From the NCBI RefSeq assembly GCF_934359325.1, contig NZ_CAKRLH010000045.1:1-11131 (forward strand): a DNA stretch of 11,131 nucleotides, in the 5' to 3' direction. A program made the position numbers and the translations under genes. Positions 1-7,222 of this stretch are shown one piece after another. Under the pieces are notes generated by a model. The model was not told the DNA's origin and did not search any database. It saw only the letters and a program-made list of their open reading frames with translations. The stretch is from an uncultured Porphyromonas sp. GTDB taxonomy: Bacteria; Bacteroidota; Bacteroidia; Bacteroidales; Porphyromonadaceae. Position 1 is the first letter of the stretch; the number at the start of each line of letters is the position of its first letter.

Positions 1-246
1 GGCGACTATGTCTTCGTGAGCGGTTCCAAGGATGAGGGCAAGGCACTCCTTACCGTGCTGATCAGCGATGGTCTCGTGGAGAAGGGGTATAACGCCGGCA
101 AGTTGGTCAAGGCTGCCGGTCAATTCATCCAAGGCGGTGGCGGAGGGCAGCCCTCTCTCGCTACGGCGGGCGGAAAGCGACCCGAGGGGCTGCCAGAGGC
201 TGTTGATTTTGTTCTGGGAGAGCTGGGAGTGAAGAAGAAAGAGTAA
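1..246 (+). CDS. alaS: Alanyl-tRNA synthetase, C-terminal end (partial)
   Basis: The reading frame is open from base 1, so this is the last 81 residues of a gene that begins outside the window. AlaRS charges tRNA-Ala with alanine in the cytoplasm. The visible part is the end of the C-terminal DHHA1-type (C-Ala) domain. Its hallmark is the glycine-rich stretch [15 protein letters not shown], close to the family's typical GGGGG-x-P-x-x-A-x-A-G-G, followed by a short lysine-rich tail. The methionine-like GTG at base 16 is an internal valine, not a start. The stop codon is at 244-246, and aroB begins 7 bases later, so the two are probably co-transcribed. The identification rests on the C-terminal motif alone, because the catalytic and editing domains are not in the window. 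Confidence 0.93.
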   Translation, partial: GDYVFVSGSKDEGKALLTVLISDGLVEKGYNAGKLVKAAGQFIQGGGGGQPSLATAGGKRPEGLPEAVDFVLGELGVKKKE

Positions 247-253
247 TGTTTCG

Positions 254-1294
254 ATGGAGTCACCACTTCGCTATACTCTCTTCGAAGACCTCGATGGGCT
301 TCGGTGTCGGCTCCGGTCTCTGACGTCAGGTCGTCGGGCGATCTGGGTCACTGAGAGCCACTGCGCGGACCTTTGCCTTGATCGGATCGGGATAGAGTCC
401 GCTGACATTGTGCTTCCTCCCGGTGAGGAGGCAAAGACGGCTGAGCAGCTGCTCCGACTCTGGAGTGGACTTTCAGACCTGGGTGCAACCCGAGGAGACC
501 TGATGATAGCGGTCGGTGGTGGGGCGCTTCTGGACGTGGCGGGACTCTCCGCTGCGACCTACAAGCGCGGGATGGGACTGGTCTATGCCCCGACCACCCT
601 GCTGGCGGATGTGGATGCCTCTATTGGCGGTAAGACGGCGATAGACTTTGAGGGCGTGAAGAATGGCGTCGGAACCTTTTACACTCCCGAGGAGGTACTG
701 ATAGCACCTGCGTTCCTATCCACACTCCCTGAGCTGGAGCTACTCTCCGGCTGGGGCGAGATCCTGAAGTATGCCATGCTGGCGGGCTTCTCCGTGGATG
801 AGGACGTATGGGGGACGGCTGAGGTAGTCCCTTCTCTTATCCGACGATGTATTGACTACAAGATAGAGGTGGTCGCTTCGGATCCGCTGGACAAGGGCGG
901 CAGACGACAGTTCCTCAACCTTGGTCACACCCTTGGTCACGCTTTCGAGGCGCTTCATCTGAGCAAGGGCGAGCCGGTGCCACACGGTATCGCCGTGGCT
1001 GCAGGTCTGGTTATGGAGGGGTACTTGTCACTACGGAGGGATCGACTGCCCCAGGAGGAGCTTATGCAGCTGGCGAGAGTAGTAAGGGACCACTTTCCTC
1101 CCGTCTCTATCCTCTGTACAGACTATGAGCAGATCCATGCGTTTGCCCGACAGGACAAGAAGCTACGCTCGGCTGAGGAGGGTATCCCGGTGGTGATGCT
1201 GGATGGCATCGGCATGCCTGCGCCCGCGGAGCTTTTTACACCCAAGGAGCTGGATGAGGCGATCGACTTTTACAGAGACTTTATGCAGATATAA
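254..1294 (+). CDS. aroB: 3-dehydroquinate synthase
   Basis: AroB converts DAHP to 3-dehydroquinate, the second step of the shikimate pathway to aromatic amino acids, using NAD and a metal ion. The 346-residue length is normal. Visible motifs in order are: the nucleotide-binding GGGALLDVAG (88-97), PTTLLADVDASIGGKTAID (113-131), KNGVG (136-140), GWGEILKYAML (166-176), NLGHTLGH (222-229) and PHG (243-245). By alignment to the fungal enzyme, the metal ligands should be E169, H225 and H244, with K172, R218, N222 and H229 lining the active site. All are present, so the enzyme should be active. The ATG at 254 lies 7 bases after the alaS stop and the next gene starts 2 bases after this one, so it is an internal operon gene. 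Confidence 0.97.
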   Translation: MESPLRYTLFEDLDGLRCRLRSLTSGRRAIWVTESHCADLCLDRIGIESADIVLPPGEEAKTAEQLLRLWSGLSDLGATRGDLMIAVGGGALLDVAGLSAATYKRGMGLVYAPTTLLADVDASIGGKTAIDFEGVKNGVGTFYTPEEVLIAPAFLSTLPELELLSGWGEILKYAMLAGFSVDEDVWGTAEVVPSLIRRCIDYKIEVVASDPLDKGGRRQFLNLGHTLGHAFEALHLSKGEPVPHGIAVAAGLVMEGYLSLRRDRLPQEELMQLARVVRDHFPPVSILCTDYEQIHAFARQDKKLRSAEEGIPVVMLDGIGMPAPAELFTPKELDEAIDFYRDFMQI

Positions 1295-1296
1295 AT

Positions 1297-1902
1297 ATGA
1301 AGAAGAGAATAGACGAAGAGCAGGAAGAGATGCCCCGCTGGGATCTGGAGGACCTGAGCGAGGCTGTCGCTACGCTGAAGCGTGGAGGTCTGATTCTTTA
1401 CCCCACAGACACCATATGGGGCATTGGGTGCGATGCGACTAATGCTGAAGCGGTAAGCCGGATCTTTGCCCTGAAGAAGAGAGATGATGCGAAGGCACTC
1501 CTCTCTATCGTGTCCAGCGATGGGATGCTGGCACAAGTGGTCCGGACCATCCCAGACATTGCCTACGATATGATGGATACGGCGACGAAGCCTCTGACGA
1601 TCATCTATCCTGATGCCATTGGCCTCGCTCCTAACCTCCTTGCTGAGGATGGCAGCGCAGGCATCCGAGTGGTGGGAGACCCCTTCTGTAAGAAAATGTG
1701 TGAGCGACTGGGCAGGCCTATCGTAAGTACCTCGGCGAACATATCAGGAGAACCATCGCCCGCTGCCTTTGCGGATATCAGTGAAGAAGTGCGCAATGGT
1801 GTGGACTATGTCGTGAGGTATCGCCAGGAGGAGCAGACGAAACATGTGGCCTCCAACATCATCAAGCTGGGACTGAGAGGCGAAGTAAAGGTGATCCGAT
1901 AA
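1297..1902 (+). CDS. L-threonylcarbamoyladenylate synthase (TsaC/Sua5/YrdC family)
   Basis: This single-domain YrdC-fold protein has 201 residues. Family members make threonylcarbamoyl-AMP from threonine, bicarbonate and ATP, the first step in placing t6A at position 37 of tRNAs that read ANN codons. Visible signatures are KRGGLILYPTDTIWGIGCDA (28-47), the K-x-R element K60-K-R62, PLTIIYP (99-105), IRV (123-125) and STSANISG (144-151) with the S146-x-N148 pair. The KxR...SxN set and the STSAN sequence fit TsaC/Sua5 better than the YciO branch, where the asparagine is usually lost. The C-terminal Sua5 extension is absent. The first 12 residues are acidic and charged and may not be conserved; an internal ATG (M12) is an alternative start. 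The stop codon abuts the next ATG with no gap. Confidence 0.92.
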   Translation: MKKRIDEEQEEMPRWDLEDLSEAVATLKRGGLILYPTDTIWGIGCDATNAEAVSRIFALKKRDDAKALLSIVSSDGMLAQVVRTIPDIAYDMMDTATKPLTIIYPDAIGLAPNLLAEDGSAGIRVVGDPFCKKMCERLGRPIVSTSANISGEPSPAAFADISEEVRNGVDYVVRYRQEEQTKHVASNIIKLGLRGEVKVIR

Positions 1903-3702
1903 ATGCAAGCGACTGAGGTAAAGTCACGACCAAGCAAGCCATTCTCAGACTGGCTTCATAAGCACCTCCCTGAGGGGGTGCCGGTGACAGTGCTGGCACT
2001 GCTTACCGGTATCGCTTGTGCACTCGTGTCGGCATTGCTGAAGTGGTTTGTGAGTACGATACAGCAGTTCGTTATCGGACTGAATACCCATACCGACCTT
2101 TATCTCTCGTATCTCATCACGCCTGTGGTGGGGATCTTCCTCTGTGGTCTCTTTGTGAAGTACATCGTCAGAGATAATATCTCTCATGGGATCACCAGGG
2201 TACTCTATGCGATCAGCCGACGTCAGAGCCGACTGAAGCCCCACAACACGTGGACATCTGTCGTCGCCTCATCCATCACTATCGGACTGGGCGGCTCTGT
2301 GGGAGCGGAGGCACCGATCGTGCTTACCGGTGCAGCCATAGGTAGCAATATCGGGCGGCTCTTCCATATGGAGCACAGAAACCTTATGCTCCTTGTGGGA
2401 TGCGGTGCCGCCGGCGCGATTGCGGGTATCTTCAAGGCCCCGATTACCGGACTGCTATTTGTCATAGAGGTGTTGATGATGGACTTCACCCTCACCAGTG
2501 TGATGCCTCTGATGATCTCATCCGTGACAGCGGCGACGGTTAGCTACCTAATCTTCGGTATGGGCGCCCTCTTCCCGGTGATGGCGGAGGAGGCTTTTAC
2601 CCTCAATAGACTGCCCTACGTGGTTCTGCTCGGACTCTGTTGCGGTGGACTGTCACTCTACTTTACCCGATGCTCCTCGTGGCTGGAGCGAAAGCTTGGC
2701 GGCATCAGTACCTGGAGCGTCCGCTTTGTGATTGCGTCTCTGATCCTGAGCAGCCTGATCTTCCTCCTTCCTCCTCTATATGGCGAGGGATACGACATCA
2801 TATCAATGCTGATGAGCGATCACCCGGAGAGGATCTTGGAGGGGTCGTTGCTGGAGAATGTCTCCGACTCATCCCATAGGAGCTTCATCCTCTTCCTCTT
2901 GGCAGCCATGCTACTGAAGATCTTCGCCACAGTGGCCACCAATTCCGGTGGCGGTTGCGGTGGAACCTTTGCCCCTACCCTCTTCGTGGGTGCATTCCTC
3001 GGATTCTTCTTCTCCTACATCTGCGGTGAACTGGGTATTGAGACCTATCTGCCCCATCAAAACTTTACCCTCATGGGTATGGCGGGACTGATGGCGGGCG
3101 TGATGCATGCGCCGCTGACCGGAACCTTCCTCATTGCGGAGCTCTCGGGGCAGTACAATCTCTTCCTACCACTCCTGATAGTGTCGCTGATTTCCTACGG
3201 CTTCATGCGGATCTTCACGAAGTACAATATCTACGCAATGAGACTGGGCGAAGAGGGGCAACTGGTAACACACGAGAAGGACCGGGCAGTGCTGACACTG
3301 ATGGACGTGGAGGATGTTGTGGAGAAGAAATTCAAGACCCTGCATCCGGAAGAGACCCTCGGTGAGACAGTAAAGACCTTCACGGAGAGTCAGCGCAATA
3401 TCTTCCCGGTTCTGGACGATGATGACCACTTAGTGGGCATTGTGATGCTGGACAATATCCGAAATATTATGTTCCGCCCCGACCTTTATGAGAGACTCCG
3501 AGTGAAGAAGTTTATGGTAGAGCCGGGGATCCGAATCAAAACGAATATGCAGATGGAGGATGTGATGACCATCTTTGATGACTCCGGACTGTGGAATCTC
3601 CCGGTAGAGACTCCTGAGGGGAAGTATGTCGGCTTTATCTCCAAGTCGGCTATCCTCAACGTCTACCGGAGAGTGCTTAACCTCAACTTTGGTGACGAAT
3701 AA
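1903..3702 (+). CDS. ClC-family chloride channel or H+/Cl- antiporter with C-terminal CBS pair
   Basis: This 599-residue inner-membrane protein has a ClC membrane core (about 25-450) followed by two cytoplasmic CBS domains (about 465-525 and 535-595), which in this family often bind adenine nucleotides. The external gating glutamate is E136 in GSVGAEAPIV (motif GREGP in other ClCs). The anion-pore motif GGGCGGTFAP is at 349-358, and the central-pore tyrosine is probably Y444 in NIYAM. The usual GSGIP loop reads ISHGIT (93-98), putting histidine H95 where Escherichia coli ClC-ec1 has S107. In FKAPITGLLFVIEV (177-190), E189 is kept, but the internal proton-glutamate position (E203 of ClC-ec1) is V190, as in ClC channels. 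Coupled antiport versus channel behaviour is therefore open. The ATG directly follows the tsaC-like stop, and fmt begins 4 bases after this stop. Confidence 0.95.
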   Translation: MQATEVKSRPSKPFSDWLHKHLPEGVPVTVLALLTGIACALVSALLKWFVSTIQQFVIGLNTHTDLYLSYLITPVVGIFLCGLFVKYIVRDNISHGITRVLYAISRRQSRLKPHNTWTSVVASSITIGLGGSVGAEAPIVLTGAAIGSNIGRLFHMEHRNLMLLVGCGAAGAIAGIFKAPITGLLFVIEVLMMDFTLTSVMPLMISSVTAATVSYLIFGMGALFPVMAEEAFTLNRLPYVVLLGLCCGGLSLYFTRCSSWLERKLGGISTWSVRFVIASLILSSLIFLLPPLYGEGYDIISMLMSDHPERILEGSLLENVSDSSHRSFILFLLAAMLLKIFATVATNSGGGCGGTFAPTLFVGAFLGFFFSYICGELGIETYLPHQNFTLMGMAGLMAGVMHAPLTGTFLIAELSGQYNLFLPLLIVSLISYGFMRIFTKYNIYAMRLGEEGQLVTHEKDRAVLTLMDVEDVVEKKFKTLHPEETLGETVKTFTESQRNIFPVLDDDDHLVGIVMLDNIRNIMFRPDLYERLRVKKFMVEPGIRIKTNMQMEDVMTIFDDSGLWNLPVETPEGKYVGFISKSAILNVYRRVLNLNFGDE

Positions 3703-3706
3703 GACA

Positions 3707-4684
3707 ATGAAGATCGTATTTTTTGGCACACCCGAATTTGCAGCCTACTCTCTCCGCTCGCTCGTAGAGCATAATCGGGAGGTGGTTGCTGTAGTTACGA
3801 TGCCCGACAAGCCCAAGGGGCGTGGCCATAAGCTTCAGCCCTCAGACGTCAAGCGTACGGCTCAGGAGCTCTTGCCCGAGGTCCCAATTCTCCAGCCGGA
3901 GCGGCTTCGAGACGAGGAGTTTCTGGAGCGCCTGCGAGAGATCAATGCTGACCTCTTTATTGTCGTCGCCTTTAGGATGCTCCCCGAGGAGGTCTGGGAT
4001 ATGCCCCCTCGTGGGACGATCAATCTCCACGCCGCCCTCCTGCCTAAGTACCGCGGAGCGGCACCGATCCAGTGGGCTCTGATCAATGGCGAGCAGGAGA
4101 CCGGTGTCACCACTTTTCTCCTCGATAAGGAGATAGACACCGGACGTGTGCTTCTCCAGGAACTTGTGCCGATCTCAGTAGATGAGACAGGCGGGACACT
4201 ACATGACAAGCTTATGGTCATCGGTGCTAAGGTGATCGAGGAGACGATCGACCTGATCGAGCAGTCTGAGGAGCCGAAGGAGCAACTCGGTCATCCTCAG
4301 CCGGAGGATGTCTCTCACTTGCCGATGGCTCCAAAGATCTTCAAGGAGGAGCAGACCATCCGCTTCACCTCGATGACTTCAGAGGAGATAGATCGACGTG
4401 TGAGAGCCATGGCGCCCTACCCCAAGGCTGTAGCCCTTTTCCACGACGAGACTACCGATACAGAGGTCGAGATCAAGATATTAGGCGTGCGTATCTGGGA
4501 GAAGCCGATCCACTGTGATCTCGCATCCGGTGAGCCTCTCGAGACAGATGACAAGCGGCTGTTCGTTGGTACAGCCAGGGGCACTATAGAGGTGCTAGAG
4601 CTGCAGTGGCCCTCAAGTAAGGTGATGCCCATGAAGGCATTTCTCCTCGGTCACTCACCGTTCCCCCTGGGGACTTTTCTCTAA
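3707..4684 (+). CDS. fmt: Methionyl-tRNA formyltransferase
   Basis: Fmt transfers a formyl group from 10-formyl-tetrahydrofolate to Met-tRNA of the initiator type. From the ATG at 3707 the protein has 325 residues and begins MKIVFFGTPEFAAYSL, the standard N-terminus of the family. Key features are the nucleotide-fold start FGTPEFA (6-12), the tRNA-contacting loop DKPKGRGHKL (34-43), INLHAALLPKYRGAAPIQWA (105-124) and DKEIDTG (140-146). The catalytic triad is N106, H108 and D144, the same numbers as in the Escherichia coli enzyme. The C-terminal tRNA-binding domain starts near residue 210. The frame stays open upstream to 3626, but that would overlap the ClC gene and add residues foreign to the family, so 3707 is preferred. 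No def gene lies beside it. A hairpin terminator follows directly. Confidence 0.96.
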   Translation: MKIVFFGTPEFAAYSLRSLVEHNREVVAVVTMPDKPKGRGHKLQPSDVKRTAQELLPEVPILQPERLRDEEFLERLREINADLFIVVAFRMLPEEVWDMPPRGTINLHAALLPKYRGAAPIQWALINGEQETGVTTFLLDKEIDTGRVLLQELVPISVDETGGTLHDKLMVIGAKVIEETIDLIEQSEEPKEQLGHPQPEDVSHLPMAPKIFKEEQTIRFTSMTSEEIDRRVRAMAPYPKAVALFHDETTDTEVEIKILGVRIWEKPIHCDLASGEPLETDDKRLFVGTARGTIEVLELQWPSSKVMPMKAFLLGHSPFPLGTFL

Positions 4685-4685
4685 T

Positions 4686-4722
4686 AAAAAGCGGAGCGTT
4701 CATCAAGAGCGCTCCGCTTTTT
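4686..4722. terminator. Intrinsic, probably bidirectional terminator
   Basis: A perfect 13-bp inverted repeat has arms AAAAAGCGGAGCG (4686-4698) and CGCTCCGCTTTTT (4710-4722), with an 11-base loop. The GC core has eight pairs, and the A run on one side and T run on the other give a U-tract in either direction. It sits between the fmt stop (plus strand) and the DUF5606 gene stop (minus strand), so it probably ends both converging transcripts. Confidence 0.9.
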
Positions 4723-4744
4723 GTTTTACGAGAGTGTAAGTACT

Positions 4745-5164
4745 TCAGTCCTCCTTCTCTTCCTCCTCAGAGGGCATAAAGGAGTCCATACCCTTCTGTC
4801 GCAGGATCTGGTACCACTTAGCCAGCTTCTTAATGTCGCTCTGATGGATCCGCTCCTGGTCCCAATTGGGAAGAGCCTTGTCCATAAAGTCCTTAAGTGT
4901 CTCGGCACTCTCGGAGACAGACTTAGCATCTGGGATCTCCTCCCCAAAGGTCTCGTACATCCCCTGCATCACCTCAGCCAGTGGCTTCTCCCCTTCGGTG
5001 GTGTACATAGAGATATTGCTGAGCAGGCTCATCTTCTCCCGGCCAAAGACCGGCATGCGACGTCCGGTCTCTAATTCCTCCACTGTGTAGGGAACTCGTG
5101 AGCTGTTGATAAAGAGGAAAAGTCCGGGCTTGCCGGAGATAGAGACGATTTCTGATAGTTTCAT
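4745..5164 (-). CDS. DUF5606 family protein of unknown function
   Basis: A 139-residue protein beginning MKLSEIVSISGKPGLFLF, which matches the start of DUF5606 proteins, a family I know essentially from Bacteroidota. SGKPGLF lies at 10-16, a compact beta-rich N-terminal part appears to run to about residue 60 (YTVEELETGRRMPVF), and a helical C-terminal part includes QSDIKKLAKWYQIL (108-121). The tail is acidic (SEEEEKED). There is no signal peptide or membrane segment, so it should be cytoplasmic. The frame is open up to 5203, but that start would overlap coaE by 37 bases and add 13 unrelated residues. The ATG at 5164 lies 2 bases after the coaE stop and gives the family's N-terminus. It is the last gene of the nusB operon. 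The function is not known; its position next to coaE does not prove a link to CoA. Confidence 0.85.
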   Translation of the reverse strand: MKLSEIVSISGKPGLFLFINSSRVPYTVEELETGRRMPVFGREKMSLLSNISMYTTEGEKPLAEVMQGMYETFGEEIPDAKSVSESAETLKDFMDKALPNWDQERIHQSDIKKLAKWYQILRQKGMDSFMPSEEEEKED

Positions 5165-5166
5165 GT

Positions 5167-5766
5167 CTAACGATGATTGATTTCTGTGATGATTCGCTCG
5201 CACTGATGGATCAGCGAGTCGGATCCGTTGTTATAGATTGTGTAGACCGCCAGTCGTTCTCTGAGATCAGCTTCCTTGAGCTGCAGACTACTCATTGACT
5301 TGTACTGAGTAGCACCGTGGGTACGATCCCTGAGTTGTGTTCGCCGGGATCGCAAAGCTTCTTCAGCATCTACTTTGATCGAGCAGTCCACGAACATATT
5401 CATGCTTGAGGAGAAGAGGATCCCCGACTCCAGTATCGCAAAGGGCTCCGCTAACTCGGAAAGCCAGTGGGCAAAGTCCTCCCTGACAGCTTCATGAATG
5501 ATCCCCTCAAGCAGCGGTCTAAGGTGATCGTCATGCAAAGCGCAGGAGAGAAACTCCTTATTCAGCCGACCATCCCGATCAATAGGATCCTCATGCAGTA
5601 GCGAGGTGATCTCAGACCGGACTACAGGATCCCGATAGAGGGCCTTAGCTCTAGAGTCACAGTCGTAAGTTGGACAGTCAAGGAGTAGCCCGAGGAGTCT
5701 CCTCACCACGCTCTTACCGGATCCGATGCCACCACAGACACCTATGACGTATGGACGTGAGTTCAT
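5167..5766 (-). CDS. coaE: Dephospho-CoA kinase
   Basis: CoaE phosphorylates the 3'-hydroxyl of dephospho-CoA with ATP, the final step of coenzyme A synthesis. The 199-residue protein begins MNSRPYVIGVCGGIGSGKS, with the P-loop GGIGSGKS at 12-19. The substrate-site element YDCDSRAK (34-41) corresponds to the usual D-x-D-x-x-A-R. The segment LLEGIIHEAVRED matches the conserved helix normally reading IIHPxVR, with glutamate in place of proline. The end, YNNGSDSLIHQCERII, corresponds to the family's I-x-N-x-G-s-x-x-x-L. An upstream in-frame ATG at 5781 would overlap ybbR by 14 bases. The ATG at 5766 follows the ybbR stop by one base and puts the P-loop at the expected distance from the N-terminus, so it is preferred with moderate certainty. 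Confidence 0.92.
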   Translation of the reverse strand: MNSRPYVIGVCGGIGSGKSVVRRLLGLLLDCPTYDCDSRAKALYRDPVVRSEITSLLHEDPIDRDGRLNKEFLSCALHDDHLRPLLEGIIHEAVREDFAHWLSELAEPFAILESGILFSSSMNMFVDCSIKVDAEEALRSRRTQLRDRTHGATQYKSMSSLQLKEADLRERLAVYTIYNNGSDSLIHQCERIITEINHR

Positions 5767-5767
5767 A

Positions 5768-6829
5768 TCACTTCCTCTCACGGAGGATGAAGTCGAGCCG
5801 GTCGGGCACCACCTGGATCATATCCACCTGGGAGGGGACATTGGAGACGTGAACCGTCAGAGTCTGACCACCAGTTCCACCAAATACCTCTCGAGCGTCG
5901 ATGTATAGACCGGGGTCAAAGAGAGTCTCTTCCCCCACTCTATCCTTGGGTACCAGATAGGTCACAGTGACTTGTAGCGGGATCAGACTCAGGTCATATC
6001 CGGGCGGGAGATTTCGGATCTCAATGTCAGAAGTGGTAAAGCTATGATAAACCAGTTCGTTGGTCATCAGGACCACATCGACCGAGTCGGGACGAGCATC
6101 AATACCGGGCGGAGTCACCACAGCGACACGTATGGTGTCACGCCCAGGGTTATCTATCCTCAGACCGATCGTATCCGTGGTGAGGACAGCTCCTGTCGCC
6201 ATGAAGTCCTCGAGATCACTCTTTACACCAAAAACCCGTACCGATGAGGGTATAAGGCTGATGGTATCGGCGAGCTTAAAATTCCGATGAACTCCGAAGT
6301 CGATCTGACTACCAAATAGCACCTCAGACTTACCCTCGCTCAGAGGCTCGTAAGAGAAGGCTATCTCCTCAGGATAGATCTTAAGGTCCGTCGAGGTATT
6401 GAGATCCATCCGCGAGACTTCATGGAGAGGCTTACTCAGGAGCAACCGCTTGAGATCCCCCTCCCTCAGTCGATACTGTCCCCCCGCAGCCAGCAGATGA
6501 GTGGTATCCACGGTAGGTCGCACTCGGTAGGAGGGTCGACCGATCTGATTGATGGTATACCTCAGTAGGGAGCCGCCCTTAGTGTGAACCTTGACGTAGA
6601 CCACCTCTGGGTACTGGGAGAGATCGGTCATCCGGTAGTTGGATGGGAGGATCGGCTTATCCAGCTGGACAGCAATCTCCTTGGTATAGCCCCTCGGGTC
6701 ATCGATCGCTGCGACCAGCCAGAAGAAGACTGAGATGAGCAGACAGATAGAGAGTGCCACCCACCGCCTATCTCGCATGAAGTAAGCGGTGAATCGCCCC
6801 TCTCTCAGCCAGCGTCTAAGTCCTCTCAT
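5768..6829 (-). CDS. YbbR-like (CdaR-like) membrane-anchored protein
   Basis: A 353-residue protein with a short arginine-rich cytoplasmic N-terminus, one membrane segment (about 23-42, WVALSICLLISVFFWLVAAI), and a long beta-rich extracytoplasmic part. That part shows the pattern of repeated YbbR domains, for example KEIAVQLDKPILPSNY (50-65), and repeated V-x-V strands with glycine/proline turns such as NLPPGYD and NVPSQVD. In Firmicutes, YbbR/CdaR proteins regulate the diadenylate cyclase CdaA. No cyclase gene is adjacent here, so that role cannot be assumed. Placement between yajC and coaE is a common Bacteroidales order. The positive-inside charges support N-in topology. The start at 6829 is the first ATG after the yajC stop (30-base gap); an internal M18 is possible but would remove the basic segment. 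Confidence 0.85.
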   Translation of the reverse strand: MRGLRRWLREGRFTAYFMRDRRWVALSICLLISVFFWLVAAIDDPRGYTKEIAVQLDKPILPSNYRMTDLSQYPEVVYVKVHTKGGSLLRYTINQIGRPSYRVRPTVDTTHLLAAGGQYRLREGDLKRLLLSKPLHEVSRMDLNTSTDLKIYPEEIAFSYEPLSEGKSEVLFGSQIDFGVHRNFKLADTISLIPSSVRVFGVKSDLEDFMATGAVLTTDTIGLRIDNPGRDTIRVAVVTPPGIDARPDSVDVVLMTNELVYHSFTTSDIEIRNLPPGYDLSLIPLQVTVTYLVPKDRVGEETLFDPGLYIDAREVFGGTGGQTLTVHVSNVPSQVDMIQVVPDRLDFILRERK

Positions 6830-6859
6830 TCTCGTCGACTAAGCGAAACCGGAGAGACC

Positions 6860-7186
6860 TTACTTTGCGTCCTTGTCCTTTCCGACCTCCTCGAGAGAGA
6901 AGATGTTATTGATATCGACCTTGACCTTTACGCCGTCCCACACCTCGAGCGTGACCTGACCATTGGTCTTATTGATCTCGCGGATGATGCCGTACATACC
7001 TCCGCTGGTGATCACTTTATCTCCTGCCTTCATTGCCTCGCGAGCCTTCTGCAGCTCCTTCTGCCGCTTCGTCTGCGGGCGGATCATAAAGAAGTAGAAG
7101 ATCACGATCATCAGCACGATCATGAAGATGCTCATAATGGCGTTTCCCTGAGGCGCCTGCGCCTGGAGAAGTATTGCTTGTAACAT
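6860..7186 (-). CDS. yajC: Preprotein translocase subunit YajC
   Basis: YajC is a small accessory protein of the Sec translocon, associated with SecDF in the inner membrane. The 108-residue length is typical. A single hydrophobic segment covers about 17-35 and ends in the family signature FYFFMIRPQTKRQKELQ (30-46). It is followed by the soluble domain with AGDKVITSGGMYGII (54-68) and WDGVKVKVDINNI (83-95). The lysine-rich end (GKDKDAK) is not diagnostic. It lies 36 bases downstream of nusB, and no separate promoter or structure is evident in that gap. secDF is not next to it in this window. Confidence 0.95.
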   Translation of the reverse strand: MLQAILLQAQAPQGNAIMSIFMIVLMIVIFYFFMIRPQTKRQKELQKAREAMKAGDKVITSGGMYGIIREINKTNGQVTLEVWDGVKVKVDINNIFSLEEVGKDKDAK

Positions 7187-7222
7187 ATTATCCTTTTGTT
7201 AGGGATTAGAAATATTGCTGTA

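Noticed and set aside
3626..3706. Upstream extension of fmt by 27 residues in the same frame.
   Set aside because: It overlaps the end of the ClC gene, and the family's N-terminus MKIVFFGTPEFA begins exactly at 3707.
4721..5074. Plus-strand 117-codon frame opposite the DUF5606 gene.
   Set aside because: It begins inside the terminator T-tract and is the antisense shadow of a recognisable family gene.
5165..5203. Longer start for the DUF5606 gene at 5203.
   Set aside because: It would overlap coaE; the family N-terminus MKLSEI begins at 5164, two bases after the coaE stop.
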